In this document: positions 25,067 to 33,265 of the stretch, in pieces
How the letters are laid out: each line of letters begins with the position of its first letter
How positions within the stretch are numbered: position 1 is the first letter of the stretch
Origin: Clostridia bacterium
GTDB lineage: Bacteria; Bacillota; Clostridia; Oscillospirales; CAG-272
Direction: 5' to 3'
DNA length: 49,995 nucleotides
Assembly: GCA_017467815.1 (NCBI GenBank)
Contig: JAFUKI010000041.1
Coordinates: 1 to 49,995 of the forward strand
Translations under genes and position numbers: made by a program
The notes under the pieces: generated by a model
Seen by the model: only the letters and a program-made list of their open reading frames with translations
The model's database searches: none
Told to the model about the DNA's origin: nothing

Positions 25067-25597
25067 TTACTTTTCTTCCGGTATAAGATTTGCCCGTTCC
25101 AGAGCCAGTACGATCAGGGGGATTAAGACGATATGACAGATGATGCCGGGAACAGAGCCGGTTACAGCACCTGCAATGAATGCCCCAAAAGTAAATTCGC
25201 TGACCTGTACGATGGAAATAAGCATCATAACAATGCCCCAGACAATCCGTCCGGCGATCATTGCGGCGATCAGGGATATGTACACACGCAGAAATTTCCC
25301 CCGCAGGAATTTGAACAGCAGACCGGTAACCAGACCGTACACCGCCAGTTCAAAGGTCATGGGAATGGCAGCCATCAGGGGCGGCATACCAAACAGCATA
25401 TGCCGCAGCAGAGGCGCTGTCGCCCCCACAATGGTCCCCCAGACAGGACCGCAGAGGAAGCCGCAGAGAAATGCCGGAATGTGCATCGGAGACAGGGCGG
25501 ATCCGATTTCGGGAATCTGTCCGGTCAGAAACGGCAGAACCAGTGCCAGTGCAAGGCACATAGCCGCAAGTACGAGTCGACGATAACGCAGTTTCAT
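25067..25597 (-). CDS. ECF transporter S component
   Basis: A 176-residue, very hydrophobic protein with about six membrane segments and the segment SPMHIPAFLCGFLCG typical of one family of energy-coupling factor substrate-binding (S) subunits. It would capture a vitamin or nucleoside-like substrate and work with shared EcfA/A'/T subunits encoded elsewhere. The ATG at 25597 with GGAG nine bases upstream is preferred to an in-frame ATG at 25624 that has no ribosome binding site. It is followed at once by the kinase-like gene, which hints that the substrate is phosphorylated on entry. Substrate not determined. Confidence 0.85.
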   Translation of the reverse strand: MKLRYRRLVLAAMCLALALVLPFLTGQIPEIGSALSPMHIPAFLCGFLCGPVWGTIVGATAPLLRHMLFGMPPLMAAIPMTFELAVYGLVTGLLFKFLRGKFLRVYISLIAAMIAGRIVWGIVMMLISIVQVSEFTFGAFIAGAVTGSVPGIICHIVLIPLIVLALERANLIPEEK

Positions 25598-25684
25598 GGT
25601 AAAATTCTCCGTATTACTATGCATAGACTTACAAGCACTATGCTGTCTGTATCTGCAGGGTTATGCTTGCTGTATATCGGATAT

Positions 25685-25713
25685 AGTATACAATAATTGT
25701 AGAGTTTTGTCAA
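25685..25713 (-). promoter_or_regulatory. Promoter of the ECF-S/kinase operon
   Basis: On the minus strand TTGACA (25713-25708), 17-base spacer, TATACT (25690-25685). The leader of roughly 80 bases has a possible CAAGCA/TGCTTG pairing but matches no riboswitch class I recognise. Confidence 0.8.
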
Positions 25714-25773
25714 GACAGTCTTTGGAGAAGGGGCAAATTACAGGGGTTATCCGGGGGTTATGGCTGAATCATG

Positions 25774-25803
25774 TTGACTTTTCAGGCAGGAGTGTGTTAT
25801 AAT
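25774..25803 (+). promoter_or_regulatory. Promoter of the lyxose isomerase gene
   Basis: TTGACT (25774-25779), 18-base spacer, TATAAT (25798-25803), about 110 bases before the start codon; the mannosidase gene 70 bases further on is probably co-transcribed. Confidence 0.75.
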
Positions 25804-25912
25804 CAATTCAGTACACCTGCAATTCCGGAATTTGGGCATTGTGACGTGAAAATCCGGGTTTTCGGGACATAAATCATAATTAAAAATATTTTTATACAGA
25901 GAGGTATTTACA

Positions 25913-26593
25913 ATGAAAAGATCCGAACTCAACAACATCATGAGAGAAGCCGTTGCCTTTATCGACAAGATGAACTTCAAGCTCCCCCCCTTCATTTTCT
26001 GGAGCCCGGAAGAATGGGCAACCAAGGGTAAGGAATACGATGAGATCCGCGACAATATGCTCGGCTGGGATATCACCGATTTCGGTTCCGGCGATTACGA
26101 CAAGGTGGGACTCCTGATGATCACCATCCGCAACGGCAACTTCAACGATCCCAAGTATGTAAAACCCTATGCGGAAAAGCTGCTGATCGTTAAGGAAGAA
26201 CAGATCACTCCCTATCACTTCCACTGGAGCAAGATGGAAGACATCATCAACCGCGGCGGCGGAAACCTGCTGGTTCAGGTATACAACAGTACCCCTGATG
26301 AAGAATTCGACATGGAAACGCCCGTTACCGTAAATATGGACGGTTATGAATTCCAGGTAGAACCCGGTGCGATCGTCCGCGTTAAGCCCGGGGAAAGCAT
26401 TTCCCTGCCCTCCGGTCTGTATCATAAGTTCTGGGGCGAAAAGGGTACCGGCATGATCCTGCTGGGTGAAGTATCCAAGGTGAACGACGACAGAGTGGAC
26501 AACCGTTTCCACGAACCCACCGGCAGATTCCCCGACATCGAAGAAGACGAACCTGCGCTGTACCTGCTGGGCAACGAATACCCCGAAGCATAA
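25913..26593 (+). CDS. D-lyxose/D-mannose ketol-isomerase
   Basis: A 226-residue cupin-fold sugar isomerase of the D-lyxose isomerase family (EC 5.3.1.15). The metal ligands expected of the family are visible as His102, His104, Glu109 (YHFHWSKMED) and His171 (LPSGLYHKFWGE). These enzymes interconvert D-lyxose and D-xylulose and commonly also D-mannose and D-fructose. GAGAGG precedes the ATG. The adjacent GH38 alpha-mannosidase makes mannose the more likely natural substrate here; that is inference. Confidence 0.92.
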   Translation: MKRSELNNIMREAVAFIDKMNFKLPPFIFWSPEEWATKGKEYDEIRDNMLGWDITDFGSGDYDKVGLLMITIRNGNFNDPKYVKPYAEKLLIVKEEQITPYHFHWSKMEDIINRGGGNLLVQVYNSTPDEEFDMETPVTVNMDGYEFQVEPGAIVRVKPGESISLPSGLYHKFWGEKGTGMILLGEVSKVNDDRVDNRFHEPTGRFPDIEEDEPALYLLGNEYPEA

Positions 26594-26663
26594 TTTCCGA
26601 AAATTATTAAAACAACACAGGCATATATATAACAGAAAGTTTCCAGGAGAAATTGAGAATTCT

Positions 26664-29045
26664 ATGAAAAACATTTATATGATCGGCAACACCCACTTTG
26701 ATCCCGTATGGCTTTGGAAATGGGAGGAAGCGATGGCGTCCATCCATTCCACATTCCGCAGTGCTCTCGACCGGATGAAGGAAGACAGTGAATTTATCTA
26801 TTCCTTCGCCACTCCCCCGGTTTTTGAGTGGATCAAGCAGGTTGACCCCGAAATGTTTGCGGAAATAACGGAACGTGTGGCTGAGGGCAGATGGGAGCTT
26901 TGCGAAGGATGGTATCTCCAGCCCGACTGCTTCTCCGGCACCGGGGAAAGCTATGCCAGACATAGTTTGTACGGTCAGCGGTATCTGATGGAGAATTTCG
27001 GCAAGTATTCCGATACGGTTTTCAATGTCGATTCCTTCGGACACACTTCCGCTACCCCCCAGATTCTCCGGAAAAGCCATATGCAGTATTACTGTATGGT
27101 GCGTCCGGAAATCCATCATTACGATATTCCCTCTCCCTATTTCTCCTGGAAAAGCAAGGACGGCAGTACCGTCAAAGCCTTCCGCGCCGGACAATACAGT
27201 GAGATCTACAATAAGGATATGCCCAAAAATGTGGCAAAAGCGGAGGAAAGTCTGCAGAATTCCGACTGTGACGAGCTGATGGTGTACGGTGTCACCAACC
27301 ATGGCGGCGCACCCACCAAACAGGCAATCGCGGACATTCACCGGCTGAACGCGGAAAAGGACTACGACATCCGCTTCTCCACCGTCACCGGCTATTTTAA
27401 AGCCCAGGCGGAACCGGTATATACCGTGGAAGGAGAAATGATCACCGGGGATTTCGGTGTGTATACCAACAACCACGAGGTCAAGAGAAGAAACCGTCTC
27501 GCTGAATACGCGGTGCTGAACGCCGAAAAAGCATCCGTTATTGCAGGGCATCTGCTGAACCGTCCTTATCCCAAAGCCAAGCTCAGGGCCTGCTGGGAAG
27601 ATATTCTTTTCAATCAGTTCCACGACATTCTGGGCGGTGCCTGCATCAAACAGGCGTATTTTGACGCTTACAACGGTCAGGGACGCGCCACACTGACTGC
27701 CGATGAAATCACCCATTTCGCGCTGCAGTCCGTTACCCACAAAATCAAAATGCCCGGCAGAAATCCCGACAACGCGTGGAATCTGGTCGTATGGAATCTG
27801 AACGATCAGGCATATGCCGGTCCCATTGAAGGGGAAGTTCAGTGGCTCCACGAATTCCCCGCATACACCGGTGGCATTCAGGTAAAGGATGCATCCGGCA
27901 AAGTATATCCCTGTCAGATTATTCTGGAAAGATCGGTTATCGAAGGTTTCCGTACCCGTTTTGTATTCGATGGGGAAGTCCCGGCGATGGGATACAAATC
28001 CTTCATCGTCCTCCAGACCGGCGAAGAAGCGGTCGTGGCGGCAAACGAAGAACTGAACACCATTGACACAGATGCTTTTGCGATTGATTTTGACAAAACC
28101 ACCGGTTACATAAAGAGTGTGTATGCCAAGAAAACCGGCAAGACCTTCTCCGATATCCTGACTCCCGAATGTCTGGAAGACGAAGGGGATACCTGGTGCT
28201 TCAACATCAAGGAATACGGCAGCAAACTGGAAGATTTCAAGTTGGAGAGCATTCAGGTCACGGAAAACGGTCCCCACAGAACCACCGTCAAGGTAGATCA
28301 TACCTTCCGTAAATCCCGTCTGACACTGTACTATACCTTCTACCCCACCAAAGAGTATTTTGATGTAAAATATTCTGTCAACTGGAACGAAAAACACACC
28401 GTTCTGAAACTCAACTGCCGTACAGGATGTTCCGATCTGATCGTATCCGCTCCTTTTTCCGCGGAAAACAGAGGGGATTCCGGTGCCGACAAGCCCATGG
28501 GCGAATGGCTGTCCATGCAGAACGGGGAATACGGTGTTTCCATTCTGGCTGACAGCCTGTTCTCCTACACCAAGAAAGAGGACAGCGTTTCCCTGAGCAT
28601 TCTCCGCAGCTGTATCTACGGCGATCTGCGTCTGGGTGACCTGAATCCCAAGGCGGATTATCCGATCATGGAACAGGGGATCACCGAAGGCAGGATCCGT
28701 GTGGTGATTCACCAAGGCGGTTTTGCGGAAAATCACATCCCTGCCCTTGCCGCTGCCTTCAACAATCCGCCCATCGTCATCTGTGAGGCAAACCACGACG
28801 GTATGTATGCTGCGGAAAACCAGTTTATATCTCTGCGCGGCACAAGTGTTTCCATCAGTGCGGTAAAGGAATGTGAAGACAATGACAGCTGCATCATCCG
28901 CCTGTACGAATACGCCGGCAATGAACAGAAGATTTGTCTGTCCGTATTCGATCAGGTTCTGGAAACTGTAATCAAGCCTTACGAGATCCGGACACTGCGG
29001 CTGCGCGGTGATGAATGGGATGAAGTATATATTACGGAAGACTGA
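26664..29045 (+). CDS. Alpha-mannosidase, glycoside hydrolase family 38
   Basis: A 793-residue enzyme that hydrolyses terminal alpha-mannosides. The GH38 catalytic domain opens with GNTHFDPVW (His11 and Asp13, zinc ligands), and NVDSFGHTS carries the catalytic nucleophile Asp123, also a zinc ligand. A helical middle domain (CWEDILFNQFHDILGG) and a C-terminal beta-sandwich follow, as in the family. No signal peptide is present, so it acts in the cytoplasm on imported oligosaccharides. It follows the lyxose/mannose isomerase by 70 bases and probably forms an operon with it. Confidence 0.94.
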   Translation: MKNIYMIGNTHFDPVWLWKWEEAMASIHSTFRSALDRMKEDSEFIYSFATPPVFEWIKQVDPEMFAEITERVAEGRWELCEGWYLQPDCFSGTGESYARHSLYGQRYLMENFGKYSDTVFNVDSFGHTSATPQILRKSHMQYYCMVRPEIHHYDIPSPYFSWKSKDGSTVKAFRAGQYSEIYNKDMPKNVAKAEESLQNSDCDELMVYGVTNHGGAPTKQAIADIHRLNAEKDYDIRFSTVTGYFKAQAEPVYTVEGEMITGDFGVYTNNHEVKRRNRLAEYAVLNAEKASVIAGHLLNRPYPKAKLRACWEDILFNQFHDILGGACIKQAYFDAYNGQGRATLTADEITHFALQSVTHKIKMPGRNPDNAWNLVVWNLNDQAYAGPIEGEVQWLHEFPAYTGGIQVKDASGKVYPCQIILERSVIEGFRTRFVFDGEVPAMGYKSFIVLQTGEEAVVAANEELNTIDTDAFAIDFDKTTGYIKSVYAKKTGKTFSDILTPECLEDEGDTWCFNIKEYGSKLEDFKLESIQVTENGPHRTTVKVDHTFRKSRLTLYYTFYPTKEYFDVKYSVNWNEKHTVLKLNCRTGCSDLIVSAPFSAENRGDSGADKPMGEWLSMQNGEYGVSILADSLFSYTKKEDSVSLSILRSCIYGDLRLGDLNPKADYPIMEQGITEGRIRVVIHQGGFAENHIPALAAAFNNPPIVICEANHDGMYAAENQFISLRGTSVSISAVKECEDNDSCIIRLYEYAGNEQKICLSVFDQVLETVIKPYEIRTLRLRGDEWDEVYITED

Positions 29046-29053
29046 TAATTTCG

Positions 29054-29167
29054 ATGTTACGGAAGAAAACACATGAAATTTTTTTGCTGTCTCTGTGTAT
29101 CGGCGTTCTGTTTCTCTGCGGATGCAATAATGCCGGCATCGACGTAGCAGACACAGCAGAAATGTAG
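29054..29167 (+). pseudogene. Truncated lipoprotein (signal peptide and linker only)
   Basis: An open frame of 37 codons just after the mannosidase encodes a basic start, a hydrophobic core and a lipobox LCGC followed by a short Asp/Ala/Thr linker ending at TAG. That is a lipoprotein export signal without a mature domain. The ribosome binding site is weak (GGAAG well upstream). Probably the 5' remnant of a decayed lipoprotein gene; a very short lipopeptide is the alternative. The rest of the gap to 29270 shows no gene. Confidence 0.55.
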
Positions 29168-29269
29168 GGGATCCAATAAACTGCAAGGATGCGAATTCCT
29201 TATTGAAGCGTAAGTCTCCCTGCATCCCAAAAGAAAAACTGCCCGCTATGGACAGTAAAATACCATATT

Positions 29270-29372
29270 CCCCTTTCTTCAAAGTTTTTGCCAAGAGGAA
29301 CGGGACGTCAAATAATTGCTGCAGAAATCTTCAGGAGGGAGAAAAGCTTTCTATCAAAGTTTTTCTCCCTCC
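29270..29372 (-). repeat. Composite double-hairpin repeat, copy 1 (3' of the AraC gene)
   Basis: Hairpin A (GGAGGGAGAAAA arm, 29334-29345 with 29361-29372) begins 20 bases after the AraC stop in that gene's sense direction, followed by hairpin B (29270-29298, sense CCTCTTGGCAAAAACTTTGA...GGGG). It may terminate the AraC transcript. Confidence 0.8.
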
Positions 29373-29391
29373 ATTGCTGTTGTCTTAAGTT

Positions 29392-30249
29392 TTATTCCGC
29401 ATACGCATTCCTGTATGCGCCGGGTGTCATGCCGGTGATGGATTTGAATACACGGCAGAAGCTCTTGGGTTCGGGGAAGCCTACTTCCTGTGCCACTACG
29501 GAAATCGGCAGGTCGGTCTGTTTCAGCAGTTCGTAGGCGATATATACGCGGCGTTTGTTCAGTACGGTATGGAAGCTGTCGCCCACAACATTCTTGAAGA
29601 TCTTGCAGAAATTGCTTTTTCCGTATCCCGTAATCGCCGCCGCGTCATCCACGGTCAGGGCTTTACTGTATTCATTATAGATCAGTTCCAGGGCTTTTTC
29701 GATGTTTTCCACCTTACGTAAGTCCTTTTTCTCCGTTTCCCCGTCGTCCTTGGGTACGGAAAGTCCGTCCAGCAGGTATGCGCATATTTTATACAGATTT
29801 CCCGTTACGATCAGGTCGGAGTGGGCGGTGGGATTCATGCAGAACTGTGCGATTTCCTCAAGCAGTTCTCTGATTTTTACATGGTTCTCCGAAAAATCAC
29901 ACAAGCTGCATACGGGAGACGCAAATTCCGCCCGGGAGAACAGCTTGAAATGCTTTTTCAGAAATACGGACCCCACCACCGTGGTGAGCACCATATGCTC
30001 CGTATCCCCCATTTCCGGGATCTCGTGGGAAACCATGGGACTGACCAGCGCGATCTCCCCTTCTTTTACTGTATATCGTTTCTTATCAATGATGATGTCA
30101 AAACTGTCCCTGAAGCAATAGATGAACTCGATATCGGCATGTCGGTGTTCGGTGAATCTCTCCAGCCTGCCGAACCGTATCATATACGGCGCATTGTCCA
30201 TGAGAATTTTTTGGTAAAGAATATGCGTCCCCCCCCTGTTTTGTTCCAT
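29392..30249 (-). CDS. AraC-family transcriptional regulator
   Basis: About 285 residues. The N-terminal half is a cupin-like effector domain (EHRHADIEFIYC, EGEIALVSPMVSHEIPEMG), and the C-terminal 100 residues are the double helix-turn-helix AraC DNA-binding domain (LTVDDAAAITGYGKSNFCKIFK; ISVVAQEVGFPEPKSFCRVFK; GMTPGAYR). Such proteins usually sense sugars and activate catabolic genes. The ATG at 30249 is chosen because an upstream in-frame GTG at 30303 lies inside the promoter; the ribosome binding site is weak and an ATG at 30201 is also possible. Targets may be the neighbouring sugar genes, unproven. Confidence 0.88.
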   Translation of the reverse strand: MEQNRGGTHILYQKILMDNAPYMIRFGRLERFTEHRHADIEFIYCFRDSFDIIIDKKRYTVKEGEIALVSPMVSHEIPEMGDTEHMVLTTVVGSVFLKKHFKLFSRAEFASPVCSLCDFSENHVKIRELLEEIAQFCMNPTAHSDLIVTGNLYKICAYLLDGLSVPKDDGETEKKDLRKVENIEKALELIYNEYSKALTVDDAAAITGYGKSNFCKIFKNVVGDSFHTVLNKRRVYIAYELLKQTDLPISVVAQEVGFPEPKSFCRVFKSITGMTPGAYRNAYAE

Positions 30250-30291
30250 CCGCGGATATACCGAAAATTTTCCGCTTCTTTTTATATTAGG

Positions 30292-30320
30292 ATGATACCA
30301 CACGGACTTTGTTTTGTCAA
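30292..30320 (-). promoter_or_regulatory. Promoter of the AraC regulator gene
   Basis: On the minus strand TTGACA (30320-30315), 17-base spacer, TATCAT (30297-30292) preceded by TGG. It excludes translation from the GTG at 30303. Confidence 0.75.
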
Positions 30321-30366
30321 GATGGTATCGCGTGAATTTTTGGGTATTTTATCGGAAATACAGTAG

Positions 30367-30395
30367 TTGTAAAGAAACCGTAAAGGAAATATAAT
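30367..30395 (+). promoter_or_regulatory. Promoter of the DegT-type aminotransferase gene
   Basis: TTGTAA (30367-30372), 17-base spacer, TATAAT (30390-30395), about 100 bases before the start codon, divergent from the AraC promoter. Confidence 0.7.
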
Positions 30396-30492
30396 AAAAT
30401 AAAAGTGCCCTTTTTCAGGTGTGTCCCGTCACAGCATATCGGACGGCATACCTGCTGCAGACTGAAAATTATAACACGAAAGGATATATATT

Positions 30493-31659
30493 ATGTACAG
30501 AGTAGGAAAAGAAGAAGTCGAAGCTGTAAAAAGAGTTGTCGACGCAAAACAGTTTTTCAAAATCAACGATGATCTCCAGGAAACCATGCACGCGGAAGAA
30601 GAAATCCGTGCCAAGTTCGGTGTGGACTATGCCCTGCTGATGACCAGCGGCCATGCTGCACTGACCAGCGCGCTGATCTCCATGGGTATCGGCCCCGGTG
30701 ATGAAGTTATCGTTCCCGCTTATACATACATTGCTACCGCTATGGCAGTTGTCTGTGCCGGTGCTATGCCCGTTATCGCAGAAGTAGACGAAACCCTGAC
30801 TCTCTGCCCCATCGACACCGAAAAGAAGATCACCTCCCACACCAAGGCAATCATGCCCGTTCATATCCAGGGTTTCCCCTGCAAGATGGACGCTTTTGTG
30901 GAACTGGCAAAGAAGTACAACCTGTTCATCATTGAAGATGCCTGCCAGGCTGACGGCGGTGCGTACATGGGCAAGCGCCTGGGTACCATCGGTCATGCCG
31001 GTGCCCTCAGCTTCAACGGTTTCAAGGTTATCTCCAATGGGGAAGGCGGCGCTCTGCTGACCAATGACCGTTCTGTATTTGAAAAGTCCCTGATTTACCA
31101 CGACAGCAGTGCGGTTGCCTTCTTTGGCAATCAGCTGAGCGATGTGGACACCAATGTATTCTGCGGTACCGAATACCGTGCAAATGAAATTTCCTCTGCG
31201 ATCCTGCGCGTTCAGGTACAGCGTCTGGACGGCATTCTCGCAGACCTGCGCAAGAACAAGAAGTACATTATGGATGCTGTTGCACCGATCTGCAAGATCC
31301 TGCCCTCCAACGACATCGCCGGCGACTGCGGTACCACTCTGGCAATCGTATTCGACTCCGCTGAAAAGGCAGATGCCTTCAGCAAGGCAGACGGAATCGG
31401 CGGTACTGTGCCGATCAACACCGGTAAGCACGTTTACTGCAACTGGACACCCATCATGAACAAGGTCGGCGCACTCAATCCTCTTATGGACCCCTTCAAG
31501 ATGGAAGCCAACCGGGACATCGTTCCGGATTACAAGGCAGATATGTGCCCTGCTACCCTCGATCTGCTGTCCAGAGTTGTATACATCCCCATGGATCCCG
31601 ACCACACCAAGGAACAGCTTGATAACATCATCGACTCTATCAAAAAGGCTCTGGCGTAA
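30493..31659 (+). CDS. DegT/DnrJ/EryC1/StrS-family PLP-dependent protein
   Basis: A 388-residue fold-type I pyridoxal-phosphate enzyme. Family motifs: TSGHAALTSAL (phosphate binding), GDEVIVPAYTYIATA, the EDACQADGG block with the cofactor-contacting Asp, and SFNGFKVISNGEGG, where Lys is the Schiff-base residue. Members aminate keto-sugars for cell-surface or antibiotic sugars, and some are isomerising or dehydrating enzymes. No sugar-nucleotide genes lie next to it, so substrate is unknown. AAAGGA precedes the ATG. It diverges from the AraC regulator, which may control it. Confidence 0.9.
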   Translation: MYRVGKEEVEAVKRVVDAKQFFKINDDLQETMHAEEEIRAKFGVDYALLMTSGHAALTSALISMGIGPGDEVIVPAYTYIATAMAVVCAGAMPVIAEVDETLTLCPIDTEKKITSHTKAIMPVHIQGFPCKMDAFVELAKKYNLFIIEDACQADGGAYMGKRLGTIGHAGALSFNGFKVISNGEGGALLTNDRSVFEKSLIYHDSSAVAFFGNQLSDVDTNVFCGTEYRANEISSAILRVQVQRLDGILADLRKNKKYIMDAVAPICKILPSNDIAGDCGTTLAIVFDSAEKADAFSKADGIGGTVPINTGKHVYCNWTPIMNKVGALNPLMDPFKMEANRDIVPDYKADMCPATLDLLSRVVYIPMDPDHTKEQLDNIIDSIKKALA

Positions 31660-31685
31660 GTCTAAAAAGATAACATACTGCTTAT

Positions 31686-31793
31686 TATAGCGGAGGGAGA
31701 AACAACTTTTGCCAAAAAGTATTTCTCCCTCCGCTATAATGTATACAGTAATTCTTCGCTCCTCCCTCTTTTCAGGAAACTTTAAAAAAGAGG
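31686..31793 (+). repeat. Composite double-hairpin repeat, copy 2 (3' of the aminotransferase gene)
   Basis: Hairpin A has perfect 17-bp arms (31686-31702 and 31722-31738, core GCGGAGGGAGAAA) starting 27 bases after the stop. Hairpin B (31765-31793, CCTCTTTTCAGG...AAAAAAGAGG) follows. Confidence 0.85.
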
Positions 31794-31841
31794 TGTATAA
31801 CATAAATAAATTGGGGTAAAGAAAATCCAATAAAGAAGTCG

Positions 31842-31879
31842 AAAAAGAGACTCTGTGTGTTTCTGCAAAGTCTCTTTTT
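31842..31879 (-). terminator. Terminator of the uxaBA operon
   Basis: AAAAAGAGACT (31842-31852) pairs with AGTCTCTTTTT (31869-31879); on the minus strand the stem comes 19 bases after the uxaA stop and ends in a T-run. Confidence 0.8.
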
Positions 31880-31897
31880 CTCATTTATCCGAATCTA

Positions 31898-33265
31898 TTA
31901 CAGCGTCACGCCATCCTTGAATATAGAGATCTCCTCATACCCATGGATTTCGTTCTTCGTCTTCTCCCCGTTTGCCACTGCGATCACATATTCCAGAATC
32001 TCGTCCGTCAGATCCCTTTCCAGCAGAGGACTGGCGTCGAAGTCGATCCAGTTGGCTTTGCGGACTGCCAGATCGTGGTTGGTAGCAATCTTCACTGTGG
32101 GTACCGCCGTTCCCAGAGGGGTTCCTCTGCCGGTAGTGAACAGGATGATATGTACGCCCACTGCCATAAGATTGGTGCAGGCTACGATGTCATTGCCCGG
32201 TCCGTTCAGCAGGGACAGGCCGTTTTTCGTCAGCTTATCGCCGTAATCCAGCACATCCACTACCTTGGAAAGTCCGCCTTTCTGTACGCAGCCCAGGGAT
32301 TTCTCCTCCAGTGTTGTGATGCCGCCCTCTTTGTTTCCGGGAGACGGATTTTCGTAGATCACCTGATTGTGTCTGGTGTAATAATCCTTGAAATTGTTGA
32401 TCAGCTTGACTGCTTTGTCAAATACTTCTTCGCTTTCACTCCGCTGCATCAGAAGATGTTCCGCACCGAACATTTCCGGCACTTCCGTCAGTACACAGCT
32501 GCCGCCGTACGAGGTCAGTCTGTCGCACAGTCTGCCCACCAGGGGGTTTGCCGTGATCCCGGACAAGCCGTCGCTTCCCCCGCATTTCAGACCGATCTTC
32601 AGTTTGGAAACCGGTACGGGTGTACGCTTGAAGGTGTCTGCATAGGCTTTCAGTTCGCCGATCAGCTTTTCCCCTTCGGCAATTTCATCTTCACAGTCCT
32701 GGGTGTTCAGGAATTTCACTCTGTTTTCATCCCATGTGCCCAGTATTTTCTTGAATTCCCCGATATTGTTGTTTTCGCATCCCAGTCCCAATACCAGCAC
32801 ACCGCCGGCATTGGGATGATTGACCATACCTTTCAGAATCTTCTGGGTCGTCAGCTGGTCATCGCCAAGCTGGGAACAGCCGAAAGGATGGGCGAAGAAT
32901 TTTGCACCGGTACGTTTTGCCAGAGCTTCCGCTACCTTATTCACGCATCCCACCGTATTGACGATCCAGATATCGTTCCGGATGCCCACATCACCGTTTT
33001 CACGGACATATCCCATAAATGTCAGATCCGTGTCGATTTTTTCATCCGCACCGGTGTACGGCGTATAGGTATACTCGATTTTCCCGGACAGATTGGTTTT
33101 CAGGTTGTGGGTATGTACGTGTTCGCCTTTTTGGATATCGCAGGTGGCATGACCGATGGGCTGACCGTATTTGATCACATTTTCCCCGGCTTTGATATCG
33201 CAGGCAGCATATTTGTGCCCGGTCTCCACCTTGATTTCCACATTATCCGCTTTATTGATTAACAT
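31898..33265 (-). CDS. uxaA: Altronate dehydratase
   Basis: A 455-residue UxaA-family dehydratase (EC 4.2.1.7) that converts D-altronate to 2-keto-3-deoxygluconate in galacturonate breakdown. An N-terminal SAF domain (about 1-75, GENVIKYGQPIGHATCDI) precedes the catalytic part with FAHPFGCSQLGDD, GLGCENN and GLKCGGSDGLSGI. The ATG at 33265 has GAGG upstream and overlaps the last 14 bases of uxaB, so the two are translationally coupled. An in-frame start at 33334 would lie deep inside uxaB. Confidence 0.93.
   Translation of the reverse strand: MLINKADNVEIKVETGHKYAACDIKAGENVIKYGQPIGHATCDIQKGEHVHTHNLKTNLSGKIEYTYTPYTGADEKIDTDLTFMGYVRENGDVGIRNDIWIVNTVGCVNKVAEALAKRTGAKFFAHPFGCSQLGDDQLTTQKILKGMVNHPNAGGVLVLGLGCENNNIGEFKKILGTWDENRVKFLNTQDCEDEIAEGEKLIGELKAYADTFKRTPVPVSKLKIGLKCGGSDGLSGITANPLVGRLCDRLTSYGGSCVLTEVPEMFGAEHLLMQRSESEEVFDKAVKLINNFKDYYTRHNQVIYENPSPGNKEGGITTLEEKSLGCVQKGGLSKVVDVLDYGDKLTKNGLSLLNGPGNDIVACTNLMAVGVHIILFTTGRGTPLGTAVPTVKIATNHDLAVRKANWIDFDASPLLERDLTDEILEYVIAVANGEKTKNEIHGYEEISIFKDGVTL

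Noticed and set aside
25598..25684. Riboswitch in the leader of the ECF-S operon
   Set aside because: The leader is only about 80 bases and matches no known aptamer; one weak stem is not enough.
26607..29294. An 895-codon frame opposite the alpha-mannosidase gene
   Set aside because: It mirrors a catalytic gene with intact GH38 motifs; the antisense product has no recognisable domain.
30250..30303. Longer AraC regulator starting at the GTG at 30303
   Set aside because: The GTG lies between the -35 and -10 elements of the promoter, upstream of the transcript.
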